Positions 1-9,925 of a DNA stretch of 64,000 nt are shown piece by piece; position 1 is the first letter of the stretch, and each line of letters opens with the position of its first letter. Made by a program: the position numbers and the translations under genes. The stretch comes from Planococcus kocurii (GTDB lineage Bacteria; Bacillota; Bacilli; Bacillales_A; Planococcaceae), in the NCBI RefSeq assembly GCF_001465835.2, contig NZ_CP013661.2:3092501-3156500 (forward strand), given 5' to 3'. The notes beneath the pieces were generated by a model. It made no database searches. It was not told the origin of the DNA and saw only the letters and a program-made list of their open reading frames with translations.

Positions 1-37
1 TAATAGAAAAGAGAAATTCAAGAGAATGGAGAATTAC

Positions 38-1270
38 ATGTTTACTACAATTACTAAAATAGAAAAAATTATCAAGAGACAGCTCGAATTGGCTGACGAA
101 ACAGCTTACATAAACCAAAAGAAAGTATTAACGGCTTTTCATAACCAGCGCGTTAGTGACCATCATTTTAATCCATCTACCGGTTACGGGTACGACGATG
201 AAGGACGAGATACGCTTGAGCGAGTCTATGCGGATGTTTTTAGAGCGGAAGCGGCTCTCGTTCGGCCGCAAATTATTTCTGGAACCCATGCCATTACCAT
301 TTCGTTATTCGGTATATTGCGACCAGGAGACGAACTGCTTTATCTAACAGGTAAGCCTTACGATACATTAGATTCTATTGTCTCAGGCGGTGACAAGGAT
401 ACGGGATCGCTAAAAGACTTCGGTATTAGTTACCAGCATACTGATCTGGACGCTAACAATAAAATTGATTGGCTAGCAGCTGAAAAAGCAATAAATGACA
501 AGACCAAAGTCATCGCCATTCAACGTTCGCGAGGCTATGACACACGACCTTCCTTTACGATAGAAGAAATCGAAGACATGATTGCGGGTATTCGTCGCAT
601 AAAGCCACAAGCCATTGTTTTTGTTGATAATTGCTATGGCGAGTTTGTGGAAACGCGTGAGCCGATTGAAGTAGGCGCGGATTTGATTGCGGGCTCTCTG
701 ATTAAAAATCCTGGAGGTGGACTCGCTAAAATTGGTGGCTACATCGCCGGTAGAGCCGATCTGGTTGAAAAATGTGGTTACCGCATGACGTCGCCGGGTA
801 TAGGAGGAGAGGCAGGCGCGTCACTCAATGCACTACCCGATATGTATCAAGGGTTTTTCATGGCGCCACATATTGTTTCTCAAGCATTAAAAGGGGCAAT
901 TTTCACTTCAGCACTTTTAGAAGACGCGGGAATGATTACCGCGCCTCATTGGAGTGACAAGCGGACAGACTTGATTCAATCGGTATCGTTTCAAACGGCT
1001 GAGCAGATGATTGCTTTTTGCCAAACGATTCAAGCGAGTTCGCCAGTCAATGCGCAATTCAAACCGGAACCGGCTTATATGCCAGGTTATGAAGACGATG
1101 TCATTATGGCAGCAGGAACGTTTGTGCAAGGTTCCAGCATTGAACTGACAGCTGATGGTCCCATTCGGCCACCGTACACGGCGTTTGTACAAGGTGGACT
1201 TACCTATGAACACGTTAAAATTGCCGTTTTAAACTCGGTTGACGTATTGAAAAAAGCTAACTTAATCTAA
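38..1270 (+). CDS. ynbB: Methionine gamma-lyase family protein YnbB (PLP-dependent, aluminium resistance family)
   Basis: A fold-type I pyridoxal-phosphate enzyme of 410 residues, close to the usual family length. The probable PLP lysine lies in the motif GSLIKNPGGG near residue 222, and DNCYGEF upstream is the expected cofactor-contacting aspartate region. The family is annotated as methionine gamma-lyase-like or aluminium resistance; its physiological substrate is not settled. An ATG at 26 is in frame, but GGAGA at 28-32 sits five bases before the ATG at 38, so the later start is preferred. Upstream sequence is cut by the window edge. It precedes glnR-glnA, as in B. subtilis, and ends in its own hairpin terminator. 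Confidence 0.88.
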   Translation: MFTTITKIEKIIKRQLELADETAYINQKKVLTAFHNQRVSDHHFNPSTGYGYDDEGRDTLERVYADVFRAEAALVRPQIISGTHAITISLFGILRPGDELLYLTGKPYDTLDSIVSGGDKDTGSLKDFGISYQHTDLDANNKIDWLAAEKAINDKTKVIAIQRSRGYDTRPSFTIEEIEDMIAGIRRIKPQAIVFVDNCYGEFVETREPIEVGADLIAGSLIKNPGGGLAKIGGYIAGRADLVEKCGYRMTSPGIGGEAGASLNALPDMYQGFFMAPHIVSQALKGAIFTSALLEDAGMITAPHWSDKRTDLIQSVSFQTAEQMIAFCQTIQASSPVNAQFKPEPAYMPGYEDDVIMAAGTFVQGSSIELTADGPIRPPYTAFVQGGLTYEHVKIAVLNSVDVLKKANLI

Positions 1271-1273
1271 TCG

Positions 1274-1304
1274 ATTCCTCGCATATTGCATGCGGGGAAT
1301 TTTA
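1274..1304 (+). terminator. Terminator of ynbB
   Basis: ATTCCTCGCAT (1274-1284) pairs with ATGCGGGGAAT (1290-1300) across a five-base loop and is followed by a short T run. It separates ynbB from the glnR promoter. Confidence 0.75.
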
Positions 1305-1305
1305 A

Positions 1306-1322
1306 TGTAAGGAAACTTAACG
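1306..1322 (+). promoter_or_regulatory. GlnR/TnrA-type box 1
   Basis: TGTAA-N7-TAACG matches the GlnR/TnrA consensus TGTNA-N7-TNACA except for the last base. It lies just upstream of the glnR -35 element. Confidence 0.55.
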
Positions 1323-1327
1323 TATGT

Positions 1328-1356
1328 TTGACAAATAATCTAACATGATATATGCT
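1328..1356 (+). promoter_or_regulatory. glnRA promoter with overlapping GlnR box 2
   Basis: TTGACA (1328-1333), a 17-base spacer and TATGCT (1351-1356) form a good vegetative promoter. A second GlnR-like box, TGACA-N7-TAACA at 1329-1345 with one mismatch, covers the -35 and spacer. This arrangement fits autorepression of glnR-glnA by GlnR when glutamine is plentiful. Confidence 0.65.
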
Positions 1357-1391
1357 GTAAAAGTAATAACTACTTGAAATGAGTGAAACTT

Positions 1392-1778
1392 ATGACGAAC
1401 CGGGTTCGACGGACGATGCCGCTTCTTCCAATCAGTATAGTTATGCAGCTGACGGAACTTACTGCTAGACAAATCCGTTATTACGAAGAGCACAAGTTAA
1501 TTAGCCCTGCCCGTACCGATGGGAATAAGCGTATGTTTTCGTTAAACGACGTCGATGCTTTACTTGAAATCAAGGACTACTTGGATCAAGGACTTAATAT
1601 CGCCGGCATTAAGAAATTATACGAGTTAAAAAACTCGCCTGAAAACAATCAGGTAGAGTCAAAAAATCTAAGTGACGCGGAGTTGCGAAATTTGCTGCGT
1701 GAACAATTGAAACATCAAGCTCGACCCTTCGAACTTGGTGGCTTTAGACAAGGTGATTTATCCCGTTTCTTCCATTAA
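1392..1778 (+). CDS. glnR: MerR-family nitrogen regulator GlnR
   Basis: A 128-residue repressor of the glutamine synthetase operon. Residues about 8-75 form the MerR-type winged helix with the motif [15 protein letters not shown]; the tail ends in [11 protein letters not shown], the characteristic GlnR C-terminus that responds to feedback-inhibited glutamine synthetase. A GTG at 1383 is also in frame, but GAGTG at 1381-1385 works as a ribosome site for ATG 1392. glnA follows 44 bases later with no terminator between, so the two are probably one transcript. Two GlnR-type operators lie in the promoter. Confidence 0.95.
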   Translation: MTNRVRRTMPLLPISIVMQLTELTARQIRYYEEHKLISPARTDGNKRMFSLNDVDALLEIKDYLDQGLNIAGIKKLYELKNSPENNQVESKNLSDAELRNLLREQLKHQARPFELGGFRQGDLSRFFH

Positions 1779-1822
1779 AGAAATGGGCTTACATAAAACA
1801 TTCATAGGAGAGTGAAGAGAAC

Positions 1823-3157
1823 ATGGGCAAGTATTCAAAAGAAGACATTCACCGATTAGTAAAAGAAGAGAACGTTAATTTTATTCGTCTGCAATTTACA
1901 GATATTCTTGGAGTCATCAAAAACGTTGAAATACCGACATCCCAATTGGACAAAGCACTCGATAACAAAATGATGTTTGATGGATCTTCTATCGATGGAT
2001 TTGTACGCATCGAAGAATCGGATATGTATTTATTCCCAGACCTTGATACTTGGGCAGTGTTCCCATGGATTACAGGCAAAGGGAAAGTAGCGCGCTTAAT
2101 CTGTGACATTTATAGCCCGGACGGCACGCCATTTGCTGGAGATCCGCGCACCAATTTAAAACGCGTATTAAAAGAAATGGAAGAGCTAGGATTTACGCAT
2201 TTTAACCTAGGACCAGAGCCAGAATTTTTCTTGTTCAAACTTGATGAACGAGGCGAACCGTCACTAGAACTAAATGACCACGGCGGCTATTTTGACTTAG
2301 CACCGATGGACCTTGGCGAAAACTGCCGACGCGATATCGTTCTAGAACTTGAAGAGATGGGCTTTGAAATTGAAGCTTCTCACCACGAAGTAGCACCAGG
2401 ACAACATGAAATTGACTTTAAATACGCAGATGCAATAAAAGCCTGTGACGACATTCAAACCTTTAAGTTAGTTGTTAAAACAATTGCGCGTAAACACGGA
2501 TTGCATGCAACCTTTATGCCGAAGCCATTGTACGGTGTAAGTGGTTCAGGAATGCACATGAACGTTTCATTATTTGACGGAGACCGCAACACATTCCTTG
2601 ATGAAGCGGGCGACTTGAAACTAAGTGAAACAGCTTACCAGTTTATCGCAGGTATTATTGAGCACGCTAAAGGCTATACAGCTATAACAAATCCACTTGT
2701 AAACTCGTACAAACGTCTAGTTCCAGGTTACGAAGCACCTTGTTATATCGCTTGGTCTGGCCAAAACCGTAGCCCGTTAGTACGTATCCCATCATCACGC
2801 GGTTTGTCTACACGTGTTGAAGTACGTTCAGTTGATCCAGCAGCAAACCCGTACCTAGCAATGGCGGTACTATTAGGTGCAGGTCTTGATGGCATCAGAA
2901 GAAAACTAACGCCACCAAAAGCAGTAGACCGCAACATTTACATGATGAACCAAAAAGAGCGTGAAGCAGTCGGTATTGAAGATCTGCCAAGCACTTTGTA
3001 TAACGCACTACAAGAGCTACAAAAAAATGAAATTATGACAAAAGCATTAGGCGAACACATTTTAAATAATTTCGTCGAAGCGAAAGAAATTGAATGGGAC
3101 ATGTTCCGCACAAGTGTACATCCTTGGGAACGTGAGCAATACTTGAAAATGTATTAA
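1823..3157 (+). CDS. glnA: Type I glutamine synthetase
   Basis: It makes glutamine from glutamate, ammonia and ATP in the cytosol, forming a dodecamer. The 444-residue length is that of the short GSI-alpha class of Firmicutes, which is feedback-inhibited rather than adenylylated. Visible motifs are the N-terminal beta-grasp with FDGSSIDGF, the metal ligands in GPEPEFFLF, the ATP loop [10 protein letters not shown] and [21 protein letters not shown] precedes the ATG. In related bacteria the feedback-inhibited enzyme also controls GlnR and TnrA, so this gene is part of its own regulation. A strong terminator follows. Confidence 0.97.
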   Translation: MGKYSKEDIHRLVKEENVNFIRLQFTDILGVIKNVEIPTSQLDKALDNKMMFDGSSIDGFVRIEESDMYLFPDLDTWAVFPWITGKGKVARLICDIYSPDGTPFAGDPRTNLKRVLKEMEELGFTHFNLGPEPEFFLFKLDERGEPSLELNDHGGYFDLAPMDLGENCRRDIVLELEEMGFEIEASHHEVAPGQHEIDFKYADAIKACDDIQTFKLVVKTIARKHGLHATFMPKPLYGVSGSGMHMNVSLFDGDRNTFLDEAGDLKLSETAYQFIAGIIEHAKGYTAITNPLVNSYKRLVPGYEAPCYIAWSGQNRSPLVRIPSSRGLSTRVEVRSVDPAANPYLAMAVLLGAGLDGIRRKLTPPKAVDRNIYMMNQKEREAVGIEDLPSTLYNALQELQKNEIMTKALGEHILNNFVEAKEIEWDMFRTSVHPWEREQYLKMY

Positions 3158-3161
3158 GTTG

Positions 3162-3198
3162 AAAACCGTTGGGGCTCTATGACTCCAACGGTTTTTTT
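3162..3198 (+). terminator. Terminator of glnRA
   Basis: AAAACCGTTGG (3162-3172) pairs perfectly with CCAACGGTTTT (3185-3195), followed by a T run. Confidence 0.85.
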
Positions 3199-3381
3199 GC
3201 AGAAAACAACTTCTTCTCCAAATATGTTTGCCAGCGAATCAAAAAAATGCGAATTATAAAATCCTAAAGGTTTAAAGCACCTGCAAAAAGGTTATACTAA
3301 AATGCAGCCTAAATATTTAGTAACTCGTACTGAATTTTCCTTTGGGTAACCAAAAGGAGGATTTTGTGGGAGGGGATTAAA

Positions 3382-3570
3382 TTGAGGAAAGTACAAGGGC
3401 TTTCAAATTTGGTTAATTATTTGGAGTCGGTAAATTATCCATTGGCTGCAGAGCAGATTACAGACTTAATGTCGAAAAGAAAGATTCCGCATCGCAAAGC
3501 CTACAAAGATGTCATTATATTTAATTTAGAACATATTGATTGGTGGATTGCTGAGCAGCGGAAACGATGA
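3382..3570 (+). CDS. Small conserved-looking protein, possibly a winged-helix/excisionase-like fold
   Basis: I do not recognise this 62-residue protein. It begins with a predicted helical stretch and ends with IPHRKAYKDVIIFNLEHIDWWI. The pattern of a basic turn, a hydrophobic strand, then a tryptophan-containing helix resembles the excisionase or MerR-like DNA-binding fold; this is inference from appearance only. A TTG at 3364 is in frame, but AGGAGG at 3355-3360 is too close to it. GGGAGGGG before the TTG at 3382 has better spacing. It stands alone between two terminators, so it is probably transcribed singly. Confidence 0.6.
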   Translation: MRKVQGLSNLVNYLESVNYPLAAEQITDLMSKRKIPHRKAYKDVIIFNLEHIDWWIAEQRKR

Positions 3571-3602
3571 TTAATTAATGAATATGCGAATAAGAGAGGT
3601 AG

Positions 3603-3650
3603 CCTTAATTTTGGTTCTGTAGAGAATCACTATTAAGGTTTTTCTTTTTT
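3603..3650 (+). terminator. Terminator of the 62-residue gene
   Basis: CCTTAAT (3603-3609) pairs with ATTAAGG (3632-3638), with an inner stem GGTTCT/AGAATC, followed by a T-rich tract. Confidence 0.7.
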
Positions 3651-3658
3651 GGTAACTT

Positions 3659-3688
3659 TATACACTTCTATCCGTCTACTGTTATAAT
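3659..3688 (+). promoter_or_regulatory. Probable promoter of the 143-residue membrane-anchored protein gene
   Basis: TATACA (3659-3664) and a perfect TATAAT (3683-3688) are 18 bases apart. The -35 is weak. Confidence 0.4.
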
Positions 3689-3715
3689 AAACTAAAACGG
3701 AGGAGAGGGACGGCT

Positions 3716-4147
3716 ATGCGTTTTTTAATGACAATTATCATTTTTTTAATATTTTTTTCAGTTGCAGGCATCGGTGCTTATGTCATAGGACCAGACTTTT
3801 CGGCAGATCGTATGGTTGCAGAAGTAACCAAAGAAATGCGGAATAATGGTCAGATGGAAAAAGTAATCGAGTATGTAGAAAGTGATCCGAAAATGCTCGA
3901 ATACATAGAACAAGTGGAAGTTGCAGAACAACAGGACCAGCCGTTACCATTTCAAACAGCTGGAGATGCTGCGGGTACAGTCATTAAAAAAGTTGGGATA
4001 ACAGATTTGGCTAAGATGAAGTCTGGAATTGAAAACGGCACAATGTCTGTTGATGAAGTGATTCAAACCTTAGAACAAGATCTAAACGAAGAAGAACTAC
4101 TAGCTCTCAAAGTGATCGCTTATAAAGAATTATACAAGCAGCAATAA
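3716..4147 (+). CDS. Membrane-anchored hypothetical protein
   Basis: A 143-residue protein with one N-terminal hydrophobic segment (about residues 4-25) followed by a hydrophilic, acidic, helical region. The small residues after the membrane segment do not include a lipobox cysteine, so it is probably a signal anchor with the C-terminal part outside the cell. I do not recognise a family. GGAGAGGG lies just before the ATG, and a promoter with a perfect TATAAT lies about 30 bases upstream. No terminator separates it from the next small gene, though the 60-base gap allows a separate promoter. Confidence 0.7.
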   Translation: MRFLMTIIIFLIFFSVAGIGAYVIGPDFSADRMVAEVTKEMRNNGQMEKVIEYVESDPKMLEYIEQVEVAEQQDQPLPFQTAGDAAGTVIKKVGITDLAKMKSGIENGTMSVDEVIQTLEQDLNEEELLALKVIAYKELYKQQ

Positions 4148-4207
4148 CTTTAGATGTGGTAGACTGGTTCACGAAGACAAAGTAACTAGATTAGAGGAGG
4201 CCATTAT

Positions 4208-4402
4208 ATGAAGACGTTTCGTGTAGAGTTCAACTTTGACCAAGGAAACACCATCGTTCATAAGGTTCAGGCTGTGGATAAAGAGTCGGCATTAAGCAAA
4301 ATTCCATCCAATGGCACTTACGAAATTTCTAATATGGAAACAGGTAATATTCATCGCATTACAATTAATTTAGTTAAACATATAACAGTCAGCGAAGCTT
4401 AA
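4208..4402 (+). CDS. Small hypothetical protein (64 residues)
   Basis: It has a strong ribosome site, AGAGGAGG, nine bases before ATG, and a composition typical of a folded small protein (alternating strands FRVEFNF, VHKVQAV and HRITINLV). I do not recognise the family. The pattern of beta strands flanking one helix (DKESALSKI) suggests a small alpha/beta sandwich; this is inference. Coding context (ribosome site, ordinary codon use) supports a real gene. It is followed by a T-rich tract that may be a terminator. Confidence 0.65.
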   Translation: MKTFRVEFNFDQGNTIVHKVQAVDKESALSKIPSNGTYEISNMETGNIHRITINLVKHITVSEA

Positions 4403-4437
4403 AAGATGTCTTTTTAAACTAGCTGCAGAGAAGGTGC

Positions 4438-4461
4438 TGCTCCGGTAGCCTCTTTTTTTTG
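4438..4461 (+). terminator. Possible bulged terminator
   Basis: GAG, GG and CT can pair with AG, CC and CTC around small bulges, followed by eight T. The T run is convincing but the stem is irregular. Confidence 0.35.
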
Positions 4462-4490
4462 AACAAAACGTTAACTAGAGGAGGAGTAAG

Positions 4491-5225
4491 ATGAACTTTA
4501 AAGGACCAAGTGCTTACGAAGAAAAGGACTTTTTAGCAAATTTTCTACTAAGAAGAAATCGTGTAGGTAGTCCAAATAATAGCATTGAAAAGCCAGTCAT
4601 CTATGAGTTGCTTGGAACGGTGCAGAACAAACGGATATTGGATTTGGGATGTGGAGATGCTTTGTTTGGGCAAGAGCTGCTGCAAGCTGGTGCGCAATTT
4701 TATCACGGAGTAGAAGGTTCTGAAGAGATGTATAAACTCGCACAACAAAATATTGAGGGCTTACATGCTGAAATGACATTCGCAACGATGGAGTCGTTCG
4801 ATTTTCCAAAAGAACATTATGATCATGTGACCTCACGCTTGGCAATTCATTACTTGCCAGAGATAGATGAATTGTTTCGTAATGTTCATGCCTCTTTAAA
4901 AGAGGATGGAAAGTTTGTCTTTAGCGTACAACATCCGCTAACCACATCCTCGTTTGCGAGTAAAAAAATAGGAGAAAAAAGAGGGAACTGGATCGTTGAC
5001 GATTACTTCGTAGAAGGTGAGCGGCAAGAACCTTGGATTGATAAAATAGTAGTCAAGTATCACCGCACTACTGAAAGTTATTTTAAAGCGCTGAGAAAAG
5101 CGGGATTTAGCATCACGGATCTTCAAGAAGGAATGCCCAATCGACAATACTTTGAAGACCAAGAAGAGTACGAGAGAAGAAAGCGGATTCCGGTTATTTT
5201 AGCTTTCAGTTGCAGCAAACAATAA
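4491..5225 (+). CDS. Class I SAM-dependent methyltransferase
   Basis: A 244-residue methyltransferase of unknown substrate. Motif I, ILDLGCGDALFG near residues 45-56, is the SAM-binding glycine loop. Motif II, VEGSEEMYKLA, carries the acidic residue that binds the ribose. TSRLAIHYLPEI is the post-motif region seen in small-molecule methyltransferases of the UbiE/BioC type. The C-terminal third contains HPLTTSSF and a variable cap that should decide the substrate. GAGGAGTAAG precedes the ATG. The gene is monocistronic and converges on lexA, sharing a bidirectional terminator with it. Confidence 0.85.
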   Translation: MNFKGPSAYEEKDFLANFLLRRNRVGSPNNSIEKPVIYELLGTVQNKRILDLGCGDALFGQELLQAGAQFYHGVEGSEEMYKLAQQNIEGLHAEMTFATMESFDFPKEHYDHVTSRLAIHYLPEIDELFRNVHASLKEDGKFVFSVQHPLTTSSFASKKIGEKRGNWIVDDYFVEGERQEPWIDKIVVKYHRTTESYFKALRKAGFSITDLQEGMPNRQYFEDQEEYERRKRIPVILAFSCSKQ

Positions 5226-5250
5226 AGTTGTTTACATAATAATAATATAA

Positions 5251-5280
5251 AAAACACCGAGAACATATTCTCGGTGTTTT
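5251..5280. terminator. Bidirectional terminator between the methyltransferase gene and lexA
   Basis: AAAACACCGAGAA (5251-5263) pairs perfectly with TTCTCGGTGTTTT (5268-5280). Each side ends in A or T runs, so it can serve both convergent genes. Confidence 0.85.
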
Positions 5281-5285
5281 TTATA

Positions 5286-5906
5286 TTATTGAATTTGACG
5301 ATAAACGCCGACAACTTTGCCGAGAATAGAAACTTGATCAACGATAATTGGATCCATCGAAGAGTTTTCAGGTTGCAGTCGGAAAAAATTCTCTTCACGG
5401 AAAAAACGTTTAACGGTTGCTTCGTCTTCAGCTGTCATGGCAACAACAATGTCCCCATTGTTAGCTGTTTGTTGTTGTTTAACAATGACGTAATCCCCAT
5501 TTAAAATTCCTGCTTCAATCATACTTTCACCCATAATTTCGAGCATAAAGATATGATCATCTTCTGTGCCATAGCTTTGGGGAAGAGGGAAATACTCTTC
5601 AACATTTTCAATAGCCGTAATTGGAATACCGGCAGTTACTTTACCTATCAACGGTACGTGTAACACTGGACTTTTATCAATAAGTGCTTCATCGGTACTG
5701 ATTACTTCAATTGCTCTCGGTTTTGTTGGATCTCGTCTAATCAAACCTTTACTTTCAAGGCGTGCCAAATGGCCATGTACAGTCGAACTAGATGCCAGAC
5801 CAACTGCCTCACCAATTTCACGAACGGACGGTGGATAGCCTTTCAAGCGAACTTCATCTTTTATGAACGTCAGAATATCTTCTTGGCGTTTAGATACTTT
5901 TTTCAA
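5286..5906 (-). CDS. lexA: SOS repressor LexA
   Basis: LexA represses DNA-damage genes and cleaves itself when RecA filaments form. Residues 1-65 are the winged helix with [23 protein letters not shown]. The cleavage bond is Ala92-Gly93 in KVTAGIP, the catalytic serine is Ser128 in MGESMI and the lysine is Lys166 in TVKRFF. The length of 206 residues assumes the TTG at 5906, which has AGGTG at suitable spacing. An in-frame GTG at 5915 overlaps that ribosome site. The gene is divergent from yneA, with several LexA boxes between them, one on the lexA promoter itself. Confidence 0.96.
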   Translation of the reverse strand: MKKVSKRQEDILTFIKDEVRLKGYPPSVREIGEAVGLASSSTVHGHLARLESKGLIRRDPTKPRAIEVISTDEALIDKSPVLHVPLIGKVTAGIPITAIENVEEYFPLPQSYGTEDDHIFMLEIMGESMIEAGILNGDYVIVKQQQTANNGDIVVAMTAEDEATVKRFFREENFFRLQPENSSMDPIIVDQVSILGKVVGVYRQIQ

Positions 5907-5949
5907 CAGTTTCACCTCATTTGAGTAATTCTACTTGATTTCTACCAAT

Positions 5950-5978
5950 AGTATACCAACTCGGGCTATGAAATGCAA
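5950..5978 (-). promoter_or_regulatory. lexA promoter
   Basis: Read on the minus strand, TTGCAT (5973-5978) and TATACT (5950-5955) are separated by exactly 17 bases. The LexA box at 5976-5989 overlaps the -35. Confidence 0.7.
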
Positions 5979-5989
5979 ACATAGGTTCG
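5976..5989. promoter_or_regulatory. LexA (SOS) box at the lexA promoter
   Basis: CAAACATAGGTTCG matches the Bacillus SOS consensus CGAAC-N4-GTTCG with one half-site mismatch. Confidence 0.7.
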
Positions 5990-5999
5990 AATTTTATTG

Positions 6000-6028
6000 T
6001 TGACAAAAACACTTGTTCGCATTAATAT
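6000..6028 (+). promoter_or_regulatory. yneA operon promoter
   Basis: A perfect -35 TTGACA (6000-6005), a 17-base spacer and TAATAT (6023-6028). Confidence 0.75.
6006..6019. promoter_or_regulatory. LexA box in the yneA promoter spacer
   Basis: AAAACACTTGTTCG has an intact GTTCG half-site and a degenerate left half (AAAAC for CGAAC). It sits between the -35 and -10 elements. Confidence 0.5.
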
Positions 6029-6029
6029 G

Positions 6030-6056
6030 AGAACATATATTCCGAACACACATTCC
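6030..6056. promoter_or_regulatory. Two abutting LexA-like boxes downstream of the yneA -10
   Basis: AGAACATATATTCC (6030-6043) and CGAACACACATTCC (6043-6056) each keep one good GAAC half and a degenerate right half (ATTC for GTTC). They lie between the -10 element and the ribosome site. Confidence 0.55.
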
Positions 6057-6071
6057 TAGGAGGCGTTTCAA

Positions 6072-7039
<968 letters not shown>

Positions 7040-7097
7040 AACATTGCAGAAATCTTACTTTTTTTGTACGATATGAAAAGAAGAAAGGTGGATGTCT

Positions 7098-7331
7098 ATG
7101 TTATCACCAGAAAAATTAGCACGTATTAACCAATTGTCTCGCAAGTCTAAAACAGAAGGTTTGTCTAAAGAAGAAGCAAAAGAACAATCTTCTTTGCGCC
7201 AAGAGTATTTGCAAACATTTCGCAAAACCATGCGCGGTACAATTGAAAACGTAAAAGTAATTGATCCTGAAGGAAATGATGTAACTCCTGAAAAGGTCAA
7301 AAATATTCGAGAGAATAAGTATTTGAATTAA
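7098..7331 (+). CDS. ynzC: DUF896 protein YnzC
   Basis: A 77-residue helical protein of the DUF896 family. Signature segments are LARINQLSRKSKTEGLSKEE, LRQEYLQTFR and VIDPEGNDVTPEKV. Its function is unknown; in B. subtilis it belongs to the lexA-controlled yneA-yneB-ynzC operon. An ATG at 7092 is also in frame, but GAAAGGTGG abuts it, so ATG 7098 with about six bases of spacing is preferred. The 3' end of the gene forms the left arm of its own terminator. Confidence 0.9.
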   Translation: MLSPEKLARINQLSRKSKTEGLSKEEAKEQSSLRQEYLQTFRKTMRGTIENVKVIDPEGNDVTPEKVKNIRENKYLN

Positions 7332-7348
7332 ATACTTATTCTCTTTTT
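7311..7348 (+). terminator. Terminator of the yneA-yneB-ynzC operon, overlapping the ynzC stop
   Basis: GAGAATAAGTATTT (7311-7324) pairs perfectly with AAATACTTATTCTC (7330-7343), followed by TTTTT. The ynzC stop codon lies at the foot of the loop, so the left arm is coding sequence. Confidence 0.85.
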
Positions 7349-7418
7349 CATTGTATTCTTTCCTATTGTTGACTAAACTAGAATAGGATTAAATTTTTGT
7401 TTGAGAGAGGATGTTACT

Positions 7419-9422
7419 ATGTCAACCCACGCAGATCAACTTGCAGTAACAACAATTCGTACACTTTCTATTGATGCTATTGAAAAAGCTAATTCTGGTC
7501 ATCCAGGATTGCCAATGGGCGCAGCTCCAATGGCGTATACATTGTGGACTAAACACATGAACCATAACCCAAAAAATCCGGATTGGTTTAACCGTGACCG
7601 TTTTGTGTTATCGGCAGGACATGGTTCTATGCTTTTATATAGCTTGCTTCATCTAAGCGGCTATGGTTTAGAAATGGATGAAATCAAAAACTTCCGTCAG
7701 TGGGATTCGAAAACTCCTGGACACCCGGAATTTGGTCACACTGTAGGCGTTGAAGCGACAACCGGACCACTAGGCCAAGGAATTGGTATGGCAGTTGGTA
7801 TGGCAATGGCTGAGCGTCATTTGGCGGCTACATACAATAAAGAAAACTTAGAAATCATTGATCACAACACATTCGCTCTATGCGGAGACGGTGATTTAAT
7901 GGAAGGCGTTGCCGGAGAAGCAATTTCTCTTGCAGGTCACTTGAAACTGAATAAATTGGTCGTACTTTATGATAGTAATGATATTTCGTTAGACGGACCC
8001 CTTGGAAAAAGTTTCTCTGAAAACGTTCAAAAGCGCTTTGAATCTTACGGCTGGAATTATTTGCGCGTAGATGACGGCAACGAACTGGACGATCTATCTG
8101 AAAAAATTGCCCTAGCCAAAGGTTCTTCAGACAAACCAACTTTAATCGAAGTTAAAACGGTTATCGGTTACGGTTCTCCAAACAAATCGGGTAAAGCAGA
8201 TTCACACGGAGCGCCACTTGGTGAAGATGAAATGAAATTGACGAAAGAGCATTACGAGTGGACATTTGAAGAGGATTTCCATGTGCCAACAGAAGTATAC
8301 GAAACGTTTGAGCAAGCAACGAAAGAGTTGGGCGCTAAAGCTGAAGCTAACTGGAACGACATGTACAGCCAGTATGAATCAGCACATCCAGAACTAGCAG
8401 AACAATTACAAATGGCGATTCGCGGCGAACTTCCGGAGAACTTTGATGCGGAATTCCCGACATATGACTTCGGTAAGAAACAAGCAACTCGTGCTTCTTC
8501 TGGAGACATGATTAACGCAATCGCTAAAACAGTGCCTTCATTCTTTGGTGGGAGTGCTGACCTTGCTGGGTCTAACAAAACAAACATCAAAGGCGGCGGT
8601 GACTTTGACGCTGACCATCCTGAAGGTCGTAATATCTGGTTTGGTGTTCGCGAATTCGCAATGGGTGCTGCTTTAAACGGCATGGCTCTTCACGGCGGAC
8701 TTCATGTCTTTGGTGGAACGTTCTTCGTCTTTAGCGACTATGTTCGTCCAGCGATTCGCCTAGCTGCTTTAATGGGACTTCCTGTAACATACGTCTTCAC
8801 ACATGACAGTGTGGCAGTGGGAGAAGATGGCCCAACTCACGAACCCGTTGAACATTTAGCTTCTCTTCGTGCAATGCCGAACTTGAGCGTTGTTCGTCCA
8901 GCAGATGCGAATGAAACAAAAGCAGCGTGGCGTTTAGCATTAACGGCTAAAACGACACCGACTTTACTGGTGCTGTCTCGTCAAGACTTGCCGATTCTAG
9001 AAAACAGCGGCGAACTTGCTGAAGCTGGAGTTGAAAAAGGTGCTTATGTTGTGTCACCTGTTGAAAATCCGCAAGCATTGCTATTAGCAACTGGCTCTGA
9101 AGTTAGTTTAGCTGTAGCTGCACAAAAGCAATTGGCTGAAGAGGGTATCAACGTATCTGTTGTTTCAATGCCTTCTTGGGATCGTTTTGAAAAACAGGGC
9201 AAGGAATACAAGCAATCTGTTATTCCAAAAACGGTTAAAAAGCGTCTTGCAATAGAAGTGGGAACTTCATTTGGTTGGGACCGTTACACAGGCGATGAAG
9301 GCGAAATTCTAGCAATCGACCGTTTTGGTGCAAGTGCACCAGGCGAGCGCATTATGGAAGAGTTCGGATTCACTGTTGAAAACGTAGCAAGCAAAGTGAA
9401 AAACCTAATTAACGAACAGTAA
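7419..9422 (+). CDS. tkt: Transketolase
   Basis: A thiamine-diphosphate enzyme that moves two-carbon units between sugar phosphates in the pentose phosphate pathway. At 667 residues it is standard length. The first domain has [11 protein letters not shown] and [14 protein letters not shown]; the cofactor loop is [14 protein letters not shown] near residues 153-166. The pyrimidine domain contains [20 protein letters not shown], and the C-terminal domain follows from about residue 535. A TTG at 7401 is in frame, but GAGAGAGG positions the ribosome on ATG 7419. The gene is monocistronic with a strong terminator. Confidence 0.97.
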   Translation: MSTHADQLAVTTIRTLSIDAIEKANSGHPGLPMGAAPMAYTLWTKHMNHNPKNPDWFNRDRFVLSAGHGSMLLYSLLHLSGYGLEMDEIKNFRQWDSKTPGHPEFGHTVGVEATTGPLGQGIGMAVGMAMAERHLAATYNKENLEIIDHNTFALCGDGDLMEGVAGEAISLAGHLKLNKLVVLYDSNDISLDGPLGKSFSENVQKRFESYGWNYLRVDDGNELDDLSEKIALAKGSSDKPTLIEVKTVIGYGSPNKSGKADSHGAPLGEDEMKLTKEHYEWTFEEDFHVPTEVYETFEQATKELGAKAEANWNDMYSQYESAHPELAEQLQMAIRGELPENFDAEFPTYDFGKKQATRASSGDMINAIAKTVPSFFGGSADLAGSNKTNIKGGGDFDADHPEGRNIWFGVREFAMGAALNGMALHGGLHVFGGTFFVFSDYVRPAIRLAALMGLPVTYVFTHDSVAVGEDGPTHEPVEHLASLRAMPNLSVVRPADANETKAAWRLALTAKTTPTLLVLSRQDLPILENSGELAEAGVEKGAYVVSPVENPQALLLATGSEVSLAVAAQKQLAEEGINVSVVSMPSWDRFEKQGKEYKQSVIPKTVKKRLAIEVGTSFGWDRYTGDEGEILAIDRFGASAPGERIMEEFGFTVENVASKVKNLINEQ

Positions 9423-9426
9423 GATA

Positions 9427-9459
9427 AAAAATGGAAGCATTTGTTGCTTCCATTTTTTA
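9427..9459 (+). terminator. Terminator of tkt
   Basis: AAAAAATGGAAGCA (9427-9440) pairs with TGCTTCCATTTTTT (9446-9459). Confidence 0.85.
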
Positions 9460-9475
9460 ATTATTTAGCTACTTA

Positions 9476-9504
9476 TAGTCACGATTCTTTTTTTATAGTA
9501 TAAT
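9476..9504 (+). promoter_or_regulatory. yneF promoter
   Basis: TAGTCA (9476-9481), a 17-base spacer and a perfect TATAAT (9499-9504). Confidence 0.5.
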
Positions 9505-9552
9505 CCAATGTGGTGTACTACTTATTTACGCAACACGAAGGAGGTAACAAGA

Positions 9553-9795
9553 ATGGATACATGGATCTGGATCGTAATCGTTATCGTGGCTTTGCTCGCA
9601 GGTGTTGCACTTGGATTCTTTATCGCACGTCGCTATATGATGAAGTATTTGCAAGATAATCCACCAATCAACGAAGAAATGCTACGAATCATGATGATGC
9701 AAATGGGACAAAAACCGTCTCAGAAAAAAATCAATCAAATGATGTCTCAAATGAATAAAGCGTCAACGAAACCTGGCAAACCAGCTAAAAAATAA
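9553..9795 (+). CDS. yneF: UPF0154 membrane protein YneF
   Basis: An 80-residue single-pass membrane protein. The hydrophobic segment is at about residues 4-24, followed by the family signature [35 protein letters not shown] (9601-9719), and a lysine-rich tail. Its function is unknown. An in-frame ATG at 9508 lacks a ribosome site, whereas GAAGGAGG precedes the ATG at 9553. In B. subtilis sirA (yneE) lies between tkt and yneF; here it is missing. Confidence 0.9.
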   Translation: MDTWIWIVIVIVALLAGVALGFFIARRYMMKYLQDNPPINEEMLRIMMMQMGQKPSQKKINQMMSQMNKASTKPGKPAKK

Positions 9796-9821
9796 AAAGT
9801 ACTCTCCGGAGTGCTTTTTTT
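9794..9821 (+). terminator. Terminator of yneF
   Basis: AAAAAGTACTC pairs with GAGTGCTTTTT around the loop TCCG, then more T. Confidence 0.8.
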
Positions 9822-9925
9822 ATTTGTCTTCATTTGTTCATTAACTTGAAGAGAAACGGGTATTGTAGTTAGAAGACACCATGTCTACTGCAGCCTAGAG
9901 ATTAAAAATAGAGGAGGCGTTGCAA

